DNA from: Oscillospiraceae bacterium
Lineage (GTDB): Bacteria > Bacillota > Clostridia > Oscillospirales > Acutalibacteraceae
DNA length: 37,057 nt
Assembly: GCA_022508845.1 (NCBI GenBank)
Contig: JAFLUL010000015.1
Span: 1 to 37,057, forward strand
Reading direction: 5' to 3'
A program made the position numbers and the translations under genes. Below are positions 25,091-33,751 of the stretch, piece by piece (the first letter of the stretch is position 1; each line of letters begins with the position of its first letter). The notes under the pieces were generated by a model. The model did not search any database and was not told where the DNA came from. It saw nothing but the letters and a program-made list of their open reading frames with translations.

Positions 25091-26740
25091 TTGAACTGTA
25101 AAAAATTAGCGGCTTTATTTTTAAGCGTTTTGCTTGCGGTATCGATTATATCTATTCCCGCAGCAAATGCCGCTGTGTTTACTTTTGAAACGCAGTATGA
25201 ATATTCCGCCGCCGATTACGCATGGCTCACAGATCTTGTTATAAAAGAGGATATGGAATCTCTCTCCGGACTTGCCGGCAGGGTGGTTCTTGAGGCTGCC
25301 TCCGATTACCCATACACTGAAACCGCTTCGTCTTTTAAAAACGAAGTTGAAAAATACTGTTCGCTTTATTCTTTGAATGAAAATGCAATTAAAGCATCTT
25401 ATATCTATTTTGTTGAAATGCTCGGCTCAAACTCCTCCGTCTTTGCCGCTCAGGCGAGCCAAGAGCAGGTTAGAATTTACCTTGAAAGCATCGGGATAAC
25501 CTATCCGTCCTCAAGCGACGCCGGGACCGAGGTTCTTGCAAAGGCTCTCTATGTTGCTCTTATAACCGGAGCTTTCGAAAACAGCGGTTTTACCTCCGGT
25601 ATGGCTCTCGAGCAGGCTCTTACATCATTTGTTGTTAACATCAGCGGATTCAGTGAGCAGGAGCTTATGCGCTGGGTTCCGCTTAACGGCAGTCTTGATT
25701 CTCTTGACGAATATGTTCTTGCCGTATCGCGTATGACCCTCTGGTCAAACGGTTATGATGTTTCTCCCGACACGTTGGAAGAAGAAGTATATAAGCTTAT
25801 GGCTGTTATGACGATCCGTAACCTTGGCTACAGCGTCAGCACCGACGTAAGTTTTTCGGAGCTTCAGTCGAAATATACCGCGGCCCTGCTCAGCACGAAG
25901 TATTCAGTAACAGTGGATCCCGCAAAGCTCTCAGGTGCCTCTTCAGCTGAAGAACGCGCGTATTATATTCTTCAGCTTATCGGACAAAAATACGGTCTTT
26001 CCGTAAGGCGCGACAGTCTGAGCTATGAAAAAGCCTTTGATTTTGTTGCAGAAAACACCGGAGTTTTCGATATTGAGGAAGGCGAGTTTTACGCCGATAT
26101 TTTCAACTATGATATTTATCTTTCCGGTGTCCGCTCCACGCTCTGGATCTTGCCAACATCCTATTACGGCGGAACTTCATCCTCCGCTGTGAATTTAAGT
26201 TGCGGCGGTCAGTCTCTCCGCGATAACTATTATACCCGTGTTTCAATTGATCCTGCCGCTGCCGTTCAAACCCTTAAAATCAATGTAGCGGTTATTGCGA
26301 ACGGTAATCTTTATTCAAATGTTTATTATATAACCGTTCATCAGGATCCGGAATTTAATCCCGGCAACAGCGATAATTCCGCGCAGGAAAACGAAGGCGT
26401 AACCGACATTCTCAGTTCCGGCTCTATTATTTCATCTATCCTTGATTCAGCCGGAGTAAACTCAGGTGTATCGGATGCCGCTTCTGATCTTTTCGGAGCT
26501 GTTTCGGATTCCGTTAAAAACGCCCTTTCGTTTATTTCGCCCACCTTTGGCACAGGCGCAAAACCCGAAGATAAAAACGATTCTGAGAATAGCGCTCCTG
26601 CCGATCCCGCGAGATTTATAACCATCCTTGACAGAATAGGTTCATCGGTTGACTTTTCAATAGACGGCATAAACGGACTGTCTCTTACCGATAAATTTAC
26701 TGCCGGTTCCTTTGATTTTGATTTTATCTCATTTAATTGA
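25091..26740 (+). CDS. Secreted protein of unknown function preceding a two-component system
   Basis: I do not recognise a named family for the whole protein. The start is read as TTG at 25091 with GAAGGTGA just upstream, giving 549 residues; this puts a clean signal peptide at the N-terminus (NCKKLAALFLSVLLAVSIISIP, cut after ANA). The next 300 or so residues are mostly helical, with recurring segments of about 65-70 residues centred on a Gly-Tyr/Ile turn (for example SIGITYPSS, NGYDVSPDT, LGYSVSTDV and KYGLSVRRD). At about 345-415 there is a beta-rich stretch resembling a cadherin-like sandwich domain, then a Ser/Asn/Asp-rich tail with no anchor. It ends 32 bases before the response regulator and no promoter is seen between, so co-transcription is likely. 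Confidence 0.8.
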   Translation: MNCKKLAALFLSVLLAVSIISIPAANAAVFTFETQYEYSAADYAWLTDLVIKEDMESLSGLAGRVVLEAASDYPYTETASSFKNEVEKYCSLYSLNENAIKASYIYFVEMLGSNSSVFAAQASQEQVRIYLESIGITYPSSSDAGTEVLAKALYVALITGAFENSGFTSGMALEQALTSFVVNISGFSEQELMRWVPLNGSLDSLDEYVLAVSRMTLWSNGYDVSPDTLEEEVYKLMAVMTIRNLGYSVSTDVSFSELQSKYTAALLSTKYSVTVDPAKLSGASSAEERAYYILQLIGQKYGLSVRRDSLSYEKAFDFVAENTGVFDIEEGEFYADIFNYDIYLSGVRSTLWILPTSYYGGTSSSAVNLSCGGQSLRDNYYTRVSIDPAAAVQTLKINVAVIANGNLYSNVYYITVHQDPEFNPGNSDNSAQENEGVTDILSSGSIISSILDSAGVNSGVSDAASDLFGAVSDSVKNALSFISPTFGTGAKPEDKNDSENSAPADPARFITILDRIGSSVDFSIDGINGLSLTDKFTAGSFDFDFISFN

Positions 26741-26772
26741 TATGCTCAGTTTGTATTCGGAGGGAAGAGAAA

Positions 26773-27462
26773 ATGAATGAAAAAATACTCGTTGTTGACG
26801 ATGACGTTAATATCTGTGAGCTTTTAAGACTTTATCTTACAAAAGAAGGATTTATACCCGTTATTCTTAACGACGGTATAGCGGCTGTTGAGGCTGTTGA
26901 AGTGCAAAAGCCCGCTCTTGTTTTGCTTGACGTTATGCTTCCAAAGCTTGACGGTTGGCAGGTCTGCCGCAAAATAAGGCAAAACAGCGATATCCCGATA
27001 ATTATGATATCCGCAAAAGGCGAAACCTTTGATAAAATTCTCGGACTTGAACTTGGCGCCGATGATTATATAGTTAAGCCCTTTGAAGCAAAAGAGGTCG
27101 TTGCCAGGATCAAAGCCGTTCTCAGACGCAGCGTTGCTCCCGTGGCTGAGCAGCCCAAGGAAGTCAGCTATGATAAACTTTCTATCAATATAACTAATTA
27201 TGAGCTCAGAGTAAATGGCGAGTCCGTTTACGCTCCGCCAAAGGAGCTTGAGCTTTTGTTCCATCTCGCCAGCAATCCAAACCGTGTGTTTACCAGAGAC
27301 CAGCTTCTTGATGAGGTATGGGGGTTTGATTACTATGGCGACAGCCGTACCGTTGACGTACATATTAAGCGCTTGAGAGAAAAGCTCGAGGGCGTTTCCG
27401 ATAGATGGGAGCTTAAAACCGTTTGGTCGGTTGGTTATAAATTTGAAACAAAGGATATGTGA
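26773..27462 (+). CDS. OmpR/PhoB-family response regulator
   Basis: A 229-residue DNA-binding response regulator. The receiver domain (1-118) has the acidic pocket VVDDDV, phosphoacceptor Asp53 in LLDVMLPKLDGW and the conserved Lys in IVKPFE. The C-terminal winged helix (about 135-229) includes PPKELELLFHLASNPNRVFTR and the recognition helix region SRTVDVHIKRLREKL. The ATG at 26773 follows GGAGGG by 8 bases; a longer frame from 26737 begins inside the previous gene's end. The sensor kinase follows after 24 bases, so it is the likely phosphodonor. Confidence 0.96.
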   Translation: MNEKILVVDDDVNICELLRLYLTKEGFIPVILNDGIAAVEAVEVQKPALVLLDVMLPKLDGWQVCRKIRQNSDIPIIMISAKGETFDKILGLELGADDYIVKPFEAKEVVARIKAVLRRSVAPVAEQPKEVSYDKLSINITNYELRVNGESVYAPPKELELLFHLASNPNRVFTRDQLLDEVWGFDYYGDSRTVDVHIKRLREKLEGVSDRWELKTVWSVGYKFETKDM

Positions 27463-27486
27463 CGGAATCCGTTTAGGTGAAATATT

Positions 27487-28974
27487 TTGGATATAATAAA
27501 GAAACGTAAGCCAGGAAGCATGTTCAGAAGATTTTTTAGCATTACAACTATAACGGTTGTATTTTGTATGATGGTGGCATGCTTCTCGCTTTTGTTTTTT
27601 TTCGTTAACTTCTGGAGAAACGACAGACTCTCCAGACTTTCAGACGACGCTCTGAGCTTATCCCGGAGCGTTTTATCTATTTATGATATAAACGGAGTTG
27701 AAGAAATAACCGAGGATAATCTTGAACTGATTCAAAGCACTTTTCTGGGTATCGTTGGATATGATGATTCTGAAATTTTTATTGCATCCACCGACGGAAA
27801 AATAATTATGTGCAAAGAAATGGCGCAAACAGGCTCTTGCCTGGTTCATGGGAATGTTCATTTTCCTATGGAACTTCTTGTTCAAACCGAAAATGTTTAT
27901 CCTGTTACTTTTTCCGAGCAGGTTGATTTTGATTTTTCTGATGAGAGCGTGTTTTTATCCGCTCTCTCTCTTCATTTTTCCGGCAATAGATATTATATTA
28001 TCGCTATGCAGGATGTAAGCTCCGCCTATCTGCCTTACACAACCGAGTTTTTTAGAATGTTCTTTTTAACATCTCTGATTGCTGTTTTTGTTGCTTTTAT
28101 CGCCGCGCTGATTTCATCATACAGAATGGTACGTCCTCTGAAAAAAATGACAGCTGCAACAAAGCAGTATGCCGAGGGCGATTTTTCTGAGAGAATAAAC
28201 CGGGCGGACACCTATAGCGAGCTTGCGGAGCTTGGAGCGGCATTTAACAGTATGGCCGAAAACCTTGAACGTATAGACCAATCAAGAAGTATGTTTGTTT
28301 CAAATACATCGCACGAACTTAAAACCCCGATGACGATAATAAGCGGGTTTATTGACGGTATACTTGACGGAACAATACCTGCTGAGGATGAAGAGAAATA
28401 TCTGAGAATAGTATCCGAAGAAACAAAACGTCTGTCTCGCCTTGTTGTTGCTATGCTCAATATTTCAAAAATCGAGGCAGGCAAGCTGGAACTTTCGGTT
28501 TCGGACGTTAATATCGGCAGGCTTATTTTAACAACATTCCTCGGCTTTGAAAAGAAACTGAGCGAAAAGCAGATTGAAATTTTAGGGATTGAAAGCCTCG
28601 GGAAAGTTTATGTTTCTGCGGATGAAACTCTTCTCAGTCAGATTTTTTTCAATCTTGTTGATAACGCCGTAAAGTTTACCCCTGAATACGGAATTATTAC
28701 CGTGCATGTTTATGAGGAGAAAAAAAATGCGGTCATAAAAATTAAAAATACCGGAAGAGGTATTCCGGAGGATGAGCTTGAATTTGTGTTTGACCGTTTT
28801 TATAAAGTCGATAAATCCCGCGGACTGGATGCAAAGGGATTCGGACTTGGGCTTTATATTGTTAAAAGTATAATAGAACTTCATCACGGAACAATAAAAG
28901 TTGACAGTACGCTAAACGAATACACAGAATTTTCCGTAACTCTTCCTCTTAAGAGCAGTGCAGAAGAAAACTGA
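27487..28974 (+). CDS. Membrane sensor histidine kinase
   Basis: A 495-residue HisKA-type kinase. Membrane segment 1 is at about 19-42, an extracellular sensor of about 145 residues follows, and segment 2 is at about 188-211. A HAMP domain (MVRPLKKMTAATKQYAEGDF) leads into the dimerisation helix with phospho-accepting His276 in SNTSHELKTPM. The ATP-binding domain shows the N box NLVDNAVKFTP, G1 NTGRGIPEDE, FDRFYKVDKSRG and G2 GFGLGLYIVK. The start is read as TTG with AGGTGA 6 bases upstream; an ATG at 27520 would still give an intact first membrane segment but has a poorer site. It partners the response regulator just upstream. Confidence 0.94.
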   Translation: MDIIKKRKPGSMFRRFFSITTITVVFCMMVACFSLLFFFVNFWRNDRLSRLSDDALSLSRSVLSIYDINGVEEITEDNLELIQSTFLGIVGYDDSEIFIASTDGKIIMCKEMAQTGSCLVHGNVHFPMELLVQTENVYPVTFSEQVDFDFSDESVFLSALSLHFSGNRYYIIAMQDVSSAYLPYTTEFFRMFFLTSLIAVFVAFIAALISSYRMVRPLKKMTAATKQYAEGDFSERINRADTYSELAELGAAFNSMAENLERIDQSRSMFVSNTSHELKTPMTIISGFIDGILDGTIPAEDEEKYLRIVSEETKRLSRLVVAMLNISKIEAGKLELSVSDVNIGRLILTTFLGFEKKLSEKQIEILGIESLGKVYVSADETLLSQIFFNLVDNAVKFTPEYGIITVHVYEEKKNAVIKIKNTGRGIPEDELEFVFDRFYKVDKSRGLDAKGFGLGLYIVKSIIELHHGTIKVDSTLNEYTEFSVTLPLKSSAEEN

Positions 28975-29062
28975 TTATTTTGTATATATATTTTAATTTT
29001 ATTTTAAAGTTTTAATCATATTATATTTTTGGAAATTAAAGTAACGAAAGGAAACATATGAT

Positions 29063-30901
29063 ATGAACGACGATCTGAACAACATCTTTAACGGCTCAAA
29101 TCAAGAAGAAACCGAGCCATCCGAGGAGCCAAAAGAGGAAACTGAGGCTTATGAAACCGCAGATGAGGCGGAAAATTCCGATAATGAAGAAAACAGAAGT
29201 GAAGCACCTGTTTATGAAAGCAGACCTCCTGTAACAGAGGGAGAATACCGTTATTCCGGAGATCAGCTTTATTCAGAGCAGCCCGGGGCGCCTGAACAGC
29301 ATACAATTCCCAATAATAACCCGTATCGCAATAACCCTTATCAGCAGCAAAACAGCTCTTATCCATATGGAACCGACAGCTATTATTCATATGAGGCTAA
29401 TAATTCCGGACAGCAAAACCGCAATCCATATTCCGCGAATTCGCAGTCCTATTCTGATAATTCACAGCAATATTCCGGTAATTCACAGCAATATTCCGGT
29501 AATTCGCAGCAATCAAACCGTAATCCTTATTCTCAAAATAATTATCCCTATCAGGGGCAAAGAAACAACTATGCCTATCCTGAATATCCGGAAAAAAAGA
29601 AAAACGGCGGAAAAATATTTATCGGAGTCCTCGCTGCTATTTTAGTTGTTGTTCTTGCAAGCGTTGTTGCAATGACTGTAAGAGATTCAAGAAATACAAC
29701 CCTCCCGGGGAACTCTTCCAATCCGCCTCAGCAGGGAGAACTGATAGATAATGTTGACGAGGCAGTAACCTCTTCAAGTCCTATTGCTGATACATCTGTA
29801 AGCGAGGACGGTATTCTGACTCCAACTCAGATATATAAAAAGGTTCTTCCTTCATCGGTTGGCGTTCTTGTTTATTCAAATTCATCGAGAGCTCTCGCCT
29901 CCGAAGGTTCGGGCGTTATCATTTCTGAGGATAACGACGGCAAATATACCTATATCCTAACCTGCGCCCATGTTATTTCCGGAACAGGTCAGAATATAAT
30001 GGTACAGCTTTTTAATGAAAAAGAATACAGAGCAACAATAGTGGGCTATGATTCAAGAACAGATATAGGCGTTATCAGAATTGAGGCACACGGGCTTCAA
30101 AAGCTTGAAATAGGCGATTCCGGAAGCTTGAGCGTTGGAGAAACTATCTATGCAATAGGTAATCCCGGAGGAACTGAATTTGCAAACACATTTACAAACG
30201 GTATGGTTACAGCTCTCGACAGACCCGTTGCCTCCTCATCAACCGGTTATACAATGGAATGCATTCAGCATAATGCCGCGATAAATCCCGGCAATTCAGG
30301 CGGAGCTTTAATAAATCAATACGGTCAGCTTATCGGAATAAACTCAATGAAGATAGTTTCAGCAGAGTATGAAGGAATGGGCTTTGCTGTTCCGTCCTCG
30401 GTCTTTGTTGAAGTTATGAATGACTTGGTTGTAAACGGGTATGTAACAAACAGACCCAAGATAGGCATTTCTTACGTAAAGGCTTCCGCCGAGCAGGCTT
30501 ATGCTATGTTTGTTGCAATAAAGGGACTTCCCGGAGGTTCAATAGTTATTGCAAGCGTTTCTGAGGACAGCGATTTTTACGGCAAGCTTCAAGTCGGCGA
30601 TCTTGTTACCTCAATGAACGGAAAAGAGCTTGATTCCTCTGCCGATCTCGCAGCTGCAATTGAGGGAATGAAGGTAGGAGACCGTATAACCCTTGAGGTA
30701 GTCCGTATAAACAGAGATTATTCATATGAAGAATATACCGTTAGCGGCGTTCTTGTTGAGGACAAGGAGACTGTTCAGGAAGAGGAAGAGAGCAGCACCT
30801 CGATTTTTGACAATTATTTCGGCGATTCCTACGGCAGCTCCGGCGGCTCATATGGCGACTATTTTGACGATTTCTTCGGCGGATTCTTCGGCAATCCTTA
30901 A
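29063..30901 (+). CDS. htrA: HtrA/DegP-like membrane-anchored serine protease
   Basis: A 612-residue S1C protease. Residues 1-180 are cytoplasmic, acidic at first and then Asn/Gln/Tyr/Ser-rich with 7-residue repeats. A single membrane segment at about 184-206 places the rest outside the membrane. The catalytic triad is His303 (TCAHVISG), Asp334 (RTDIGVIRIE) and Ser412 (NPGNSGGALI). One PDZ domain follows at about 455-570, with GGSIVIASV and KLQVGDLVTSMNG. The tail is Gly/Ser/Asp/Phe-rich. HtrA proteases degrade or refold damaged exported proteins. It lies 88 bases after the sensor kinase; in Bacillus the CssRS two-component system controls htrA, so control by this pair is plausible but inferred. 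AAAGGA precedes the ATG. Confidence 0.94.
   Translation: MNDDLNNIFNGSNQEETEPSEEPKEETEAYETADEAENSDNEENRSEAPVYESRPPVTEGEYRYSGDQLYSEQPGAPEQHTIPNNNPYRNNPYQQQNSSYPYGTDSYYSYEANNSGQQNRNPYSANSQSYSDNSQQYSGNSQQYSGNSQQSNRNPYSQNNYPYQGQRNNYAYPEYPEKKKNGGKIFIGVLAAILVVVLASVVAMTVRDSRNTTLPGNSSNPPQQGELIDNVDEAVTSSSPIADTSVSEDGILTPTQIYKKVLPSSVGVLVYSNSSRALASEGSGVIISEDNDGKYTYILTCAHVISGTGQNIMVQLFNEKEYRATIVGYDSRTDIGVIRIEAHGLQKLEIGDSGSLSVGETIYAIGNPGGTEFANTFTNGMVTALDRPVASSSTGYTMECIQHNAAINPGNSGGALINQYGQLIGINSMKIVSAEYEGMGFAVPSSVFVEVMNDLVVNGYVTNRPKIGISYVKASAEQAYAMFVAIKGLPGGSIVIASVSEDSDFYGKLQVGDLVTSMNGKELDSSADLAAAIEGMKVGDRITLEVVRINRDYSYEEYTVSGVLVEDKETVQEEEESSTSIFDNYFGDSYGSSGGSYGDYFDDFFGGFFGNP
29423..29506 (+). repeat. Four in-frame 21-base tandem repeats in htrA
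   Basis: Four consecutive 21-base units encode NPYSANS, QSYSDNS, QQYSGNS and QQYSGNS. The last two units differ by one base (29465-29485 and 29486-29506), pointing to recent slippage or duplication in the cytoplasmic linker. Confidence 0.88.
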
Positions 30902-30915
30902 GTGATTTATTAAAA

Positions 30916-30950
30916 AAATCCCGCGGATTTTTTTCCGCGGGATTTATTTT
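30916..30950 (+). terminator. Terminator after htrA
   Basis: A perfect 12-bp GC-rich stem (arms 30916-30927 and 30934-30945) with a T6 loop, 14 bases after the htrA stop and followed by a T-rich stretch. Confidence 0.87.
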
Positions 30951-31004
30951 ATGTGCAAAGTCCTAAAAACAGTACTCAAAAACGTAAAAAAGTGAACATT
31001 TGTG

Positions 31005-31033
31005 TTGACAATAGCAGAAAAATGGTGTAATAT
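31005..31033 (+). promoter_or_regulatory. Promoter of the small membrane protein gene
   Basis: Consensus TTGACA (31005-31010), a 17-base spacer and TAATAT (31028-31033), 43 bases before the ATG at 31077. Confidence 0.78.
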
Positions 31034-31076
31034 ATAGATGAAATAAAAAACAGATGTTCTATAGGAGGAAATTGAT

Positions 31077-31271
31077 ATGAGTACCGGTTTCGGATTGCTG
31101 ATATTAGCTCAGCTTGCCCTCGCAATATTTATCATTTGGGGATATATGCACGAAGAACGCTTTGTTGCGTTTGAAAATAAAATTATTTCAAAGCTGGTTT
31201 CAAAAAGCGCCCGCAAAAAGCTGCGCCTTATTATAGGCGGAAAACAAAAAAGGGAAAAAGACGCAGCTTAA
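31077..31271 (+). CDS. Small single-pass membrane protein, unknown function
   Basis: A 64-residue protein I cannot assign. Residues 4-23 form one membrane helix (GFGLLILAQLALAIFIIWGY). The rest is a strongly basic tail (KIISKLVSKSARKKLRLIIGGKQKREKD) likely to lie in the cytosol. A perfect AGGAGG 8 bases before the ATG and a consensus promoter of its own show that it is a real, well-expressed gene. It sits alone between the htrA terminator and the convergent GH127 gene. Confidence 0.82.
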   Translation: MSTGFGLLILAQLALAIFIIWGYMHEERFVAFENKIISKLVSKSARKKLRLIIGGKQKREKDAA

Positions 31272-31279
31272 GAGATCTT

Positions 31280-33121
31280 TTATTTTATCAGCTTAAACCA
31301 TACCCGCATGTCGCTTTCGCCTCTGTTTGCAAAGCCGAAATAGGGAATAAGCTTAAGAGTTCCGGGTTTAGTTTTAACATTTTTAAGCGGCAAATAAAGG
31401 GCTTTAATGCTTTCTTCATCCGTAAGGCTTATTTCGCATCTCAGAGTGTTTGAATAAAACGATTCGCTGTATTCAGCTTTTATTTCGGTGCTTTGATTTA
31501 TTTTTGCGTCCCAGAGGTCAAAATCATTGTCAATCCCTTCGGCGCAGTATAATATCGGCCCCATCATAACAGCAGCAGCTCCTGCGTCTGCTCTTACCTT
31601 TGGCGACGCGGCAATAAGGACGGGACGTATTTCAAGCTCAAGCGATATTTCAAACATATCAGAATTTATTTCAATTTCCGCATAGCCATTATACATATTA
31701 TATCCGGCATTTATCTTAAAGCTCTCACACCACGAGGGTATTCTGAGATAAAGCCGTTTATTTTTTGCGTTTGCAACTGTAATTTTTATCTTGCCGTCTG
31801 CGGGGTACTCTGTTTCGGTGTCTATCTGAGAGCCGTCAAAAACAGCAGTGCTTCCTATGTACTGATGAACAAATATCCTGTTATCGTCATAAGAATATAT
31901 GTATTCGCCGATATTGGCAATGAGGCGGGTTACGTTGGGCGGACAGCAGGAGCAGTCAAAAACCTCAAGCCTTTGGGTTATGGGGAGACGGTCTGAGTGA
32001 TTCACGCTCGTGTGTCTGCGGCGATCCGATAGATTTATTTCAAGCGGATTTTCATAGAAAAAGCTCTTTCCGTCAAGAGAAATGCCGGAAATTATGCCGT
32101 TATATATCTGTCGTTCAACCATATCGGCATATTTTGAATTTATGTCCAAATCCTTTAAGCGGTTTGAAAACATTGCAAGGGATATGGATGCGCACGTTTC
32201 GGCATATGCTGAGTCGTTTGGAAGATCATAGGGAATTGTAAAGGCTTCCCCGTGGTGAGTTGAGCCTATGCCGCCGCTTATATACATTTTTTTGTTTGCC
32301 ATATCGTCAAACAGAGCTTTGCAGGCTTCAAACATTTTTTCATCTTCAGCGTTTCTTGCTTCATCTGCCATACCGGCATAAAGGTAATTCGCCCTTACGC
32401 AATGTCCGAGAGCCTCAAACTGTTCTCTTACGGGTTTATGGGACTGGTTGTAAGCTTCATTGTCCCAGCCATAAACTCCATCGCCCTCTTTGCCTCTCTC
32501 ATTGAGGAAAAATTCGGCGAGCTTAATATACTTCTCATCGGGTCTAACTTCATATAGCCTGTAAAGCGCAAGCTCTATCTCTTCGTGTCCGGGAGTGCTG
32601 AAAGCGCTTGACATTTCCTCTGTAAACACCTTAATAACGTGGTCTATGAATTTATCGAGAATATTTATAAAACGATCCTTGCCGGTGGCATTATAGTAAG
32701 CAACAGCCGCTTCAATCAGATGTCCAAGACAGTATAGCTCGTGATGGCTTCGATCCTTAAAGCGGTTATCAGGTTCTACAACGGTGTGATATATGTTAAA
32801 GTAGCCATTTTCGTCCTGATGCTCTTCAATCTTATTTATAATTTCTTCAATTTTGCTTTGCAGCTCTGCGTTTGGCGTTTTTTCAATTATGAAAGAGGCG
32901 CTCTCTATCCATTTTGCAATATCGGAATCCCAAAAAAAGTGGGGCTTTATTTCGCCGTTTTCGGGTGTGTAGCCGAAGTCAAAAGCTTTAAATCGTCCTG
33001 TATCCTCAAAACGATCTCTGACGGCATAAATGGTAATGTCGCGGTTTATTTTCTGTCGGTTTGCCCAAAAGCCGTGGGTTATTTCAACATCCTTCAGCTG
33101 AATTCTCTTTAATTTTTCCAT
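31280..33121 (-). CDS. GH127-family beta-L-arabinofuranosidase
   Basis: A 613-residue glycoside hydrolase of family 127. The N-terminal two thirds form an alpha/alpha barrel (WDSDIAKWIESASF, HHELYCLGHLIEAAVAYY). The family's unusual zinc-thiolate site is visible: Glu308 and Cys310 in YAETCAS, and Cys392/Cys393 in CSCCPPN, one of which is the nucleophile in the characterised Bifidobacterium enzyme. No signal peptide is present, so it probably acts in the cytosol on imported arabino-oligosaccharides. AAAGGAAA precedes the ATG. A hairpin fills much of the 60-base gap after the HAD gene, so its own transcription start is unclear. Confidence 0.93.
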   Translation of the reverse strand: MEKLKRIQLKDVEITHGFWANRQKINRDITIYAVRDRFEDTGRFKAFDFGYTPENGEIKPHFFWDSDIAKWIESASFIIEKTPNAELQSKIEEIINKIEEHQDENGYFNIYHTVVEPDNRFKDRSHHELYCLGHLIEAAVAYYNATGKDRFINILDKFIDHVIKVFTEEMSSAFSTPGHEEIELALYRLYEVRPDEKYIKLAEFFLNERGKEGDGVYGWDNEAYNQSHKPVREQFEALGHCVRANYLYAGMADEARNAEDEKMFEACKALFDDMANKKMYISGGIGSTHHGEAFTIPYDLPNDSAYAETCASISLAMFSNRLKDLDINSKYADMVERQIYNGIISGISLDGKSFFYENPLEINLSDRRRHTSVNHSDRLPITQRLEVFDCSCCPPNVTRLIANIGEYIYSYDDNRIFVHQYIGSTAVFDGSQIDTETEYPADGKIKITVANAKNKRLYLRIPSWCESFKINAGYNMYNGYAEIEINSDMFEISLELEIRPVLIAASPKVRADAGAAAVMMGPILYCAEGIDNDFDLWDAKINQSTEIKAEYSESFYSNTLRCEISLTDEESIKALYLPLKNVKTKPGTLKLIPYFGFANRGESDMRVWFKLIK

Positions 33122-33135
33122 AGCTGTTTCCTTTC

Positions 33136-33173
33136 ATAAAAAGGGGTTGCGCATTGAGATGCCGCAGCCCCTT
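33136..33173 (-). terminator. Hairpin between the HAD gene and the GH127 gene
   Basis: On the - strand, 11-bp arms (33173-33163 and 33151-33141, one G-T pair) are followed by T5. It fits an intrinsic terminator for the serC-serA-lipoprotein-HAD transcript, but it ends only about 20 bases before the GH127 start codon, so an attenuator is also possible. Confidence 0.72.
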
Positions 33174-33181
33174 AACTTGGT

Positions 33182-33751
33182 TTATTTAATTTGTGTTATT
33201 TTGTTTCCCTTAACAATAAATGCGTGTTCGGCCATATCAATAAGCGGCGCGTCGTTTTTAGGGGAGTCGGTATAAAAGCTGTCGATGTGCGCGTCCGGAA
33301 ACGCTTCCAAAAAGGCGGGAATTTTGTGCGATCGCATACAAAGTCGCGTTATCTTTCCGGTTTTTGGGTCAAGAAGAGTTCCAATGCAGTGTTTTATTCC
33401 GAGCCTTTTGCAAATCTCATTCATACTCGCCTCTGGCGAAGCGGTTACTATGATATCGTCCTCTTTTTGAATCTCTTTATAAAACGGTTTTATGTTTTTT
33501 TCGTGCTTATTCCAAAAATCAATAACGTCCGCGTCAAAATCCTCTATGCTCTTAAAATAGTCCTCAATTAAAACTGCATAGTTTTCAATTGCGTATTCAA
33601 CGCTCATTTTGCCGAGCTTGTATTTTATCAAAACATAAAAAACCTTCGGAATATATTTTATCAGATACGGAGTTTTTTTCAGGTAATAAAAGAAAAAATG
33701 CAGAGAGCTTTCTCCGTTATAAATCGTGTTGTCAAAGTCGTATACGTTCAT
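33182..33751 (-). CDS. HAD-IB family phosphatase, possible phosphoserine phosphatase
   Basis: A 189-residue haloacid dehalogenase-type phosphatase. Motif I is YDFDNT (nucleophile Asp5, acid Asp7), motif II is VTASPE, and motif III/IV comprises a Lys followed by YTDSPKNDAPL. The helical cap between motifs I and II (FFFYYLKKTPYLIKYIPKVFYVLIKYKL) is of the IB type, the group that contains SerB. Its ATG overlaps the lipoprotein stop by four bases (ATGA). As the last gene of a run with serC and serA, it could supply the phosphoserine phosphatase step; other HAD-IB members act on other phosphate esters, so this is inference. Confidence 0.86.
   Translation of the reverse strand: MNVYDFDNTIYNGESSLHFFFYYLKKTPYLIKYIPKVFYVLIKYKLGKMSVEYAIENYAVLIEDYFKSIEDFDADVIDFWNKHEKNIKPFYKEIQKEDDIIVTASPEASMNEICKRLGIKHCIGTLLDPKTGKITRLCMRSHKIPAFLEAFPDAHIDSFYTDSPKNDAPLIDMAEHAFIVKGNKITQIK

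Noticed and set aside
27462..27472. Short palindrome ACGGAATCCGT between the response regulator and sensor kinase
   Set aside because: Arms of five bases with a one-base centre cannot form a useful RNA hairpin, and nothing else marks it as an operator.
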